NCBI GenBank assembly: GCA_012519085.1
Contig: JAAYQX010000019.1
Coordinates: 1 to 46,177, forward strand
From: Clostridiaceae bacterium
GTDB lineage: Bacteria; Bacillota; Clostridia; Saccharofermentanales; DTU023
DNA length: 46,177 bases
Direction: 5' to 3'
Position numbers and translations under genes: made by a program. The stretch's first letter is position 1. The number at the start of each line of letters is the position of its first letter. Below, one piece after another: positions 43,352 to 46,177 of this stretch. A model generated the notes under the pieces. The model saw nothing but the letters and a program-made list of their open reading frames with translations. It was not told the origin of the DNA and did no database searches.

Positions 43352-43540
43352 TTACGGCTTTAATGATGTTACCGGAACAATAAAAATACCTGTCTCAGGA
43401 TCTTTCATTACTGCTTCACAATATCCCACAATTACACACATAAATGCAGGCTTCTTTTTTACATTAGCGTAAAATTTTGCAAGGCTATTTATAGCATCCT
43501 TAATGCCTCTATAGCTCAGTTTAATCTCGAAAGCTGCGTC
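43352..43540 (-). pseudogene. DUF4143 AAA ATPase remnant (C-terminal 62 codons)
   Basis: On the minus strand an open frame of 62 codons, from just after an in-frame TGA to the stop at 43352-43354, reads DAAFEIKLSYRGIKDAI..., then KKKPAFMCVIVGYCEAVMKD and IFIVPVTSLKP. This is the typical end of the P-loop ATPase family with a DUF4143 C-terminal domain (FEIKL, then KPAFL-x-V, then VYVVPI-LKP). The ATPase part and most of the DUF4143 domain are missing; the upstream sequence is instead an insertion-sequence-like repeat block, so the gene was cut off by an insertion or deletion. No start codon for it remains. Confidence 0.75.
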
Positions 43541-43543
43541 TCA

Positions 43544-43602
43544 TTGTGCACTTTTCAAGTATTATGTTGTACACTTTTCAGAAATTCGATTGTGCGATTT
43601 TC
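43544..43602. mobile_element. Three 13-bp repeats at 23-bp spacing: probable insertion-sequence end
   Basis: TTGTGCACTTTTC (43544-43556), TTGTACACTTTTC (43567-43579) and TTGTGCGATTTTC (43590-43602) start exactly 23 bp apart. Multiple short repeats of this TTGTnCACTTTTC type at one end are a feature I associate with IS21-family elements, whose transposase binds several end repeats. No istA/istB gene is present in the window, so this would be a solo end left after element loss. It borders the broken DUF4143 gene. Confidence 0.55.
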
Positions 43603-43667
43603 TTAGAAAAAAGACAGTCGGCAGAAGGAATTAGTGCTAAGGTTAGAGGGGGAGGTTGGTAGAAGAG

Positions 43668-45704
43668 ATGGGTCTGAATGCAATGGATGGCAGAACCAGG
43701 TTAGAACATTATCCGGATGCGAAGAAGAAAAATTTGCTTATCGGCATCGATATGGGCGGGACCAATATTGATGGTGTCGTGATCGACGATGGGGTGCTGA
43801 TAAAATCGGTTAAGCGGAAGGTTGACCGCAGTGACTTTTTCCGCAGCATTTGGGGCTGTCTGCAGGCATTGCTGCAGGGGGTCGAGAGGGAGCGGATCGG
43901 GCGGATCAATCTGAGCACGACGATTTCTACCAATGCGATTGTTGAGAAGCAGTTGTCCGGCGTGGGCTTGATTTTACAGACCGGACCGGGACTGAAGTGG
44001 GAGTTTGATGAGCTGGAGGATTTTATTACTTATCTGTCCGGCAGTGTTGATCACCGCGGCAGTGTGGTTCAGGGATTGGATCAGGAGGAGTTGGCGGAGA
44101 TTAGGGCTCGCTATGCCGAGCAGCCGCCGGAGGCTCTGGCGGTGGTCACCAAGTTTTCCACCCGCAATCCCGAGCCTGAGTTGCAAATCAGGGATTTCTT
44201 CGCCGGGGAGTTTGAGGATATTACATTGGGACACAGCCTGTCGGGCAAATTGAATTTTCCCCGGCGGGTGCAGACTGCCTATCTGAATGCTGCTGTGGGC
44301 AGGACATTCCGATCTTTTGTGTCCGATCTGCAGCAGGCGCTGGAGCGTGAGCGAATTGCGGCTTCGGTCTATATCCTCAAAGCAGATGGCGGTACAGTCG
44401 ATCTGGCGGGTGCCTCTGCCAGGCCGGTCGAGTCGATCCTGTCGGGACCGGCGGCCAGCTTCATGGGTATGATGGCGTTGCAGAAGAGTGATGTGCGCCG
44501 TGTGGAGCCGGAGGCGAGGTTGGATTCGGGACCTGGGCTGGAGTTGAAATCGGAGCCGGAGCCGGAACCGGAACCGAATGCAGCACAGCCTAGTGCTTAC
44601 TTGGCCGGCACGGCTGCAGCAGCGCAGAGTGCAGAGCCGGAGGGTAAAGGGGATATGGTGTTGATCGATATCGGCGGCACCACGACCGATCTGTTTTTCC
44701 TCGTTGACGGCGTTCCCGTCTTTGAGCCGCAGGGCATTGAGATTGATGGACGCAAAACCCTGGTGCGAGCGATCTTCAGCACTTCGATCGGGCTGGGCGG
44801 CGATAGTCATGTTCGCAGCGAAGGCGGTATTTTGCAGATCGGCCCTCGCCGTCTGGACAATGCTGTGGCCTATGGCGGCAAATATTTGACACCGACTGAT
44901 GCACTGGTTTACCTGGGCGCACTGTCCGGTGACTATCCGGAGCTAAGTAAGGCAGCTTTAGAAGAGTTGGCGGTTTACTGTGAAAACATGTCGGAAAATG
45001 AAAGTAAAGCTGTCGCAAGCAACGGGCAGACAACCCGTTCGGAGTGCAATCCGGGACATGAAAATAGTGAAGAAGCGCAAGGTGATACTCTAGCAGAAGT
45101 TGTGAGACGCAATGGTCAGGCAGCAGAGCGGCTGGCGCGTGAGATTATCGATCTGATGTGCCGGACGATCGCTGAGAAAATACGTGCCACTCTGACTAGG
45201 CTCAATGCCAGTCCTGTTTATACCATTAAGGAACTTTTGACGGATAGAAAGATCCGACCGCAGGCTGTCATGCTCATCGGCGGTCCGGCACAGGCACTGG
45301 CTCCATTTCTGGCTCAGGTGCTGGGTCTGCCGGTCACTGTGCCCCAATCCGCGGAAATCGCCAATGCTATCGGGGCAGCACTGGCCAGACCGACACAGGA
45401 GATTAATCTGCTGGCTGATACGGAGCGGGGCAGATTGTCCATACCTGAGTTAGCGATCTACGAGCCGGTGGGTAAAAATTACAATCTGGCTCAGGCGAAG
45501 CGCAGGGCTTTGACAGAGGTCAAAGGCACAGGTCAGTCGCTGGGTCTGGCTGAGGAGCAGATCGAGGCTGAGGTTGTCGAAGCCAGCAGCTTCAATATGA
45601 TTAGCGGCTGGTATCAAGTGGACAGAAACATCCGGGTCAAAGCTCAGATCAAGCCCGGACTGCTGACCGAGCTGTACCCGGGTCCAGGCTGCGGTGCAGA
45701 TTAA
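43668..45704 (+). CDS. Hydantoinase/oxoprolinase subunit A-like protein with insertions
   Basis: An ATP-dependent amidohydrolase subunit of the HyuA family (N-methylhydantoinase, 5-oxoprolinase, acetone carboxylase beta relatives), with an actin-like fold. The 678-aa protein has the N-terminal ATP-binding LLIGIDMGGTNIDGVV, the TTISTNAIVE segment, the SILSGPAASFMG block and a second VLIDIGGTTTDLFF. ATG 43668 is used with GGGGGAGG upstream, at slightly long spacing. Two insertions break the fold: a Glu/Pro-rich stretch (about 44503-44652, with EPEPEPEP) and a Ser/Asn/Glu-rich one (about 44985-45090). No HyuB partner follows; a deacetylase-family gene does. Related HyuA-like proteins can work alone or with unidentified partners. 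Confidence 0.85.
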   Translation: MGLNAMDGRTRLEHYPDAKKKNLLIGIDMGGTNIDGVVIDDGVLIKSVKRKVDRSDFFRSIWGCLQALLQGVERERIGRINLSTTISTNAIVEKQLSGVGLILQTGPGLKWEFDELEDFITYLSGSVDHRGSVVQGLDQEELAEIRARYAEQPPEALAVVTKFSTRNPEPELQIRDFFAGEFEDITLGHSLSGKLNFPRRVQTAYLNAAVGRTFRSFVSDLQQALERERIAASVYILKADGGTVDLAGASARPVESILSGPAASFMGMMALQKSDVRRVEPEARLDSGPGLELKSEPEPEPEPNAAQPSAYLAGTAAAAQSAEPEGKGDMVLIDIGGTTTDLFFLVDGVPVFEPQGIEIDGRKTLVRAIFSTSIGLGGDSHVRSEGGILQIGPRRLDNAVAYGGKYLTPTDALVYLGALSGDYPELSKAALEELAVYCENMSENESKAVASNGQTTRSECNPGHENSEEAQGDTLAEVVRRNGQAAERLAREIIDLMCRTIAEKIRATLTRLNASPVYTIKELLTDRKIRPQAVMLIGGPAQALAPFLAQVLGLPVTVPQSAEIANAIGAALARPTQEINLLADTERGRLSIPELAIYEPVGKNYNLAQAKRRALTEVKGTGQSLGLAEEQIEAEVVEASSFNMISGWYQVDRNIRVKAQIKPGLLTELYPGPGCGAD

Positions 45705-45723
45705 GTACGAGAGAGTAAAAGCT

Positions 45724-46177
45724 ATGAAAGCAAAGAATAAACTGGGGCTGATTTTGTTTCCGGCCTTCGACTGGGCGATTGCCAAGACACATCCTGAGCG
45801 TGAAGAGCGGCTGCTATATACGCAGGATCAGCTCCTGGAAGAGGGGATCGAGGATATTGACGGGATTACTTTCATCAATCCCGGGATCGCAACGGCACAT
45901 GATGTTAGCAGAGTCCACTTCTGCTATCCGGATGTGGGCAGTGTGGTGACCGAATCGCATTTGATCGCTGCCGGTGGTGTGATGCGGGCGTTTGATGCTG
46001 TATTGGGCGGCGAAATGGACAAGGCTTTTGCGCTGGTCAGGCCGCCCGGCCACCATGCCCAGCGTGTCGTTTATGGCGATCGCGGCTTTTGTATCGTTAA
46101 TATCGAAGCAGTCGGTCTGGAGTATGCCCGCCATAAGTACGGCGACCGGAGAGTAGCAATCGTTGATACGGACTGTC
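45724..46177 (+). CDS. Histone deacetylase-family amidohydrolase (partial)
   Basis: The first 151 residues of a zinc amidohydrolase of the HDAC/AcuC/acetylpolyamine deacetylase superfamily, cut by the window end. Visible motifs are HPEREERL near the N-terminus, the catalytic RPPGHHA segment (His pair) and the start of the metal site VAIVDTDC at the very end. The ATG lies 19 bases after the hyuA stop with a GAGAGAG site. Such enzymes remove acetyl groups from polyamines, lysine or other amines; pairing with HyuA suggests handling of acylated amines or amides. Confidence 0.88.
   Translation, partial: MKAKNKLGLILFPAFDWAIAKTHPEREERLLYTQDQLLEEGIEDIDGITFINPGIATAHDVSRVHFCYPDVGSVVTESHLIAAGGVMRAFDAVLGGEMDKAFALVRPPGHHAQRVVYGDRGFCIVNIEAVGLEYARHKYGDRRVAIVDTDC

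Noticed and set aside
43544-43602. Could the three regular repeats be a CRISPR array?
   Set aside because: The repeats are only 13 bp with 10-bp gaps and three copies; a CRISPR has longer repeats and spacers, and no cas genes are near.
43656-43667. TTG at 43656 as the start of the HyuA-like protein
   Set aside because: The GGGGGAGG site ends directly at this codon, leaving no spacing; the ATG at 43668 is more workable.

Overview
The window reads as a chromosomal segment of a Gram-positive, mid-GC Firmicute, most likely a fermentative anaerobe of the class Clostridia. Supporting signs are strong AGGAGG-type ribosome binding sites, a small 2[4Fe-4S] ferredoxin, several lipobox-type lipoproteins, a TM287/288-type heterodimeric ABC exporter and a serine operon carrying a DUF1015 gene. 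No feature fixes the genus.

Layout: (1) 1-480 is the end of an rRNA operon (23S 3' end, 5S, terminator). (2) 446-673 is a ferredoxin on the minus strand. (3) 914-8436 is housekeeping and transport: hisE-nadE-zupT, a threonine aldolase, the K+ uptake pair trkA-trkH, and an RDD membrane protein with an extra exported domain. (4) 8437-9231 is a long gene-poor stretch holding a 100-codon open frame with no start, a candidate folded leader RNA and a 30-codon ORF with a good RBS. (5) 9232-15371 is a complete peptide ABC transporter, oppBCDF-oppA, followed by a cyclophilin; its codon use (TTG/TTA leucine) differs visibly from its neighbours. (6) 15388-23420 on the minus strand holds a lipoprotein serpin, purC, proS, a DUF2007 protein and a heterodimeric ABC exporter. 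(7) 23640-32902 on the plus strand holds an M24 peptidase, sbcD-sbcC, and a serine-biosynthesis operon (class V aminotransferase, short SerA, DUF1015). (8) 33048-43188 is a peptide-utilisation locus: a divergent LysR regulator, a second oppA-BCDF transporter, a PepV-type dipeptidase, an M29/NicX-like metalloprotein and an Asp/Glu/hydantoin racemase. (9) 43189-43610 is a scar: the C-terminal remnant of a DUF4143 ATPase gene next to three 13-bp repeats at exact 23-bp spacing, resembling an insertion-sequence end. (10) 43668-46177 is an HyuA-type hydantoinase/oxoprolinase with two low-complexity insertions and the start of a histone-deacetylase-family amidohydrolase, cut by the window end.

Taken together, regions 5, 8 and 10 suggest a cell that lives on imported peptides and processes unusual products: D-amino acids or cyclised/acylated amides handled by the racemase, HyuA and the deacetylase. 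The most interesting leads are the LysR-controlled opp2-dipeptidase-M29-racemase locus, the DUF1015 protein in a serine operon, which carries a DGHHR motif reminiscent of ParB-fold serine kinases, and the structured leader plus mini-ORF in front of the first opp operon.
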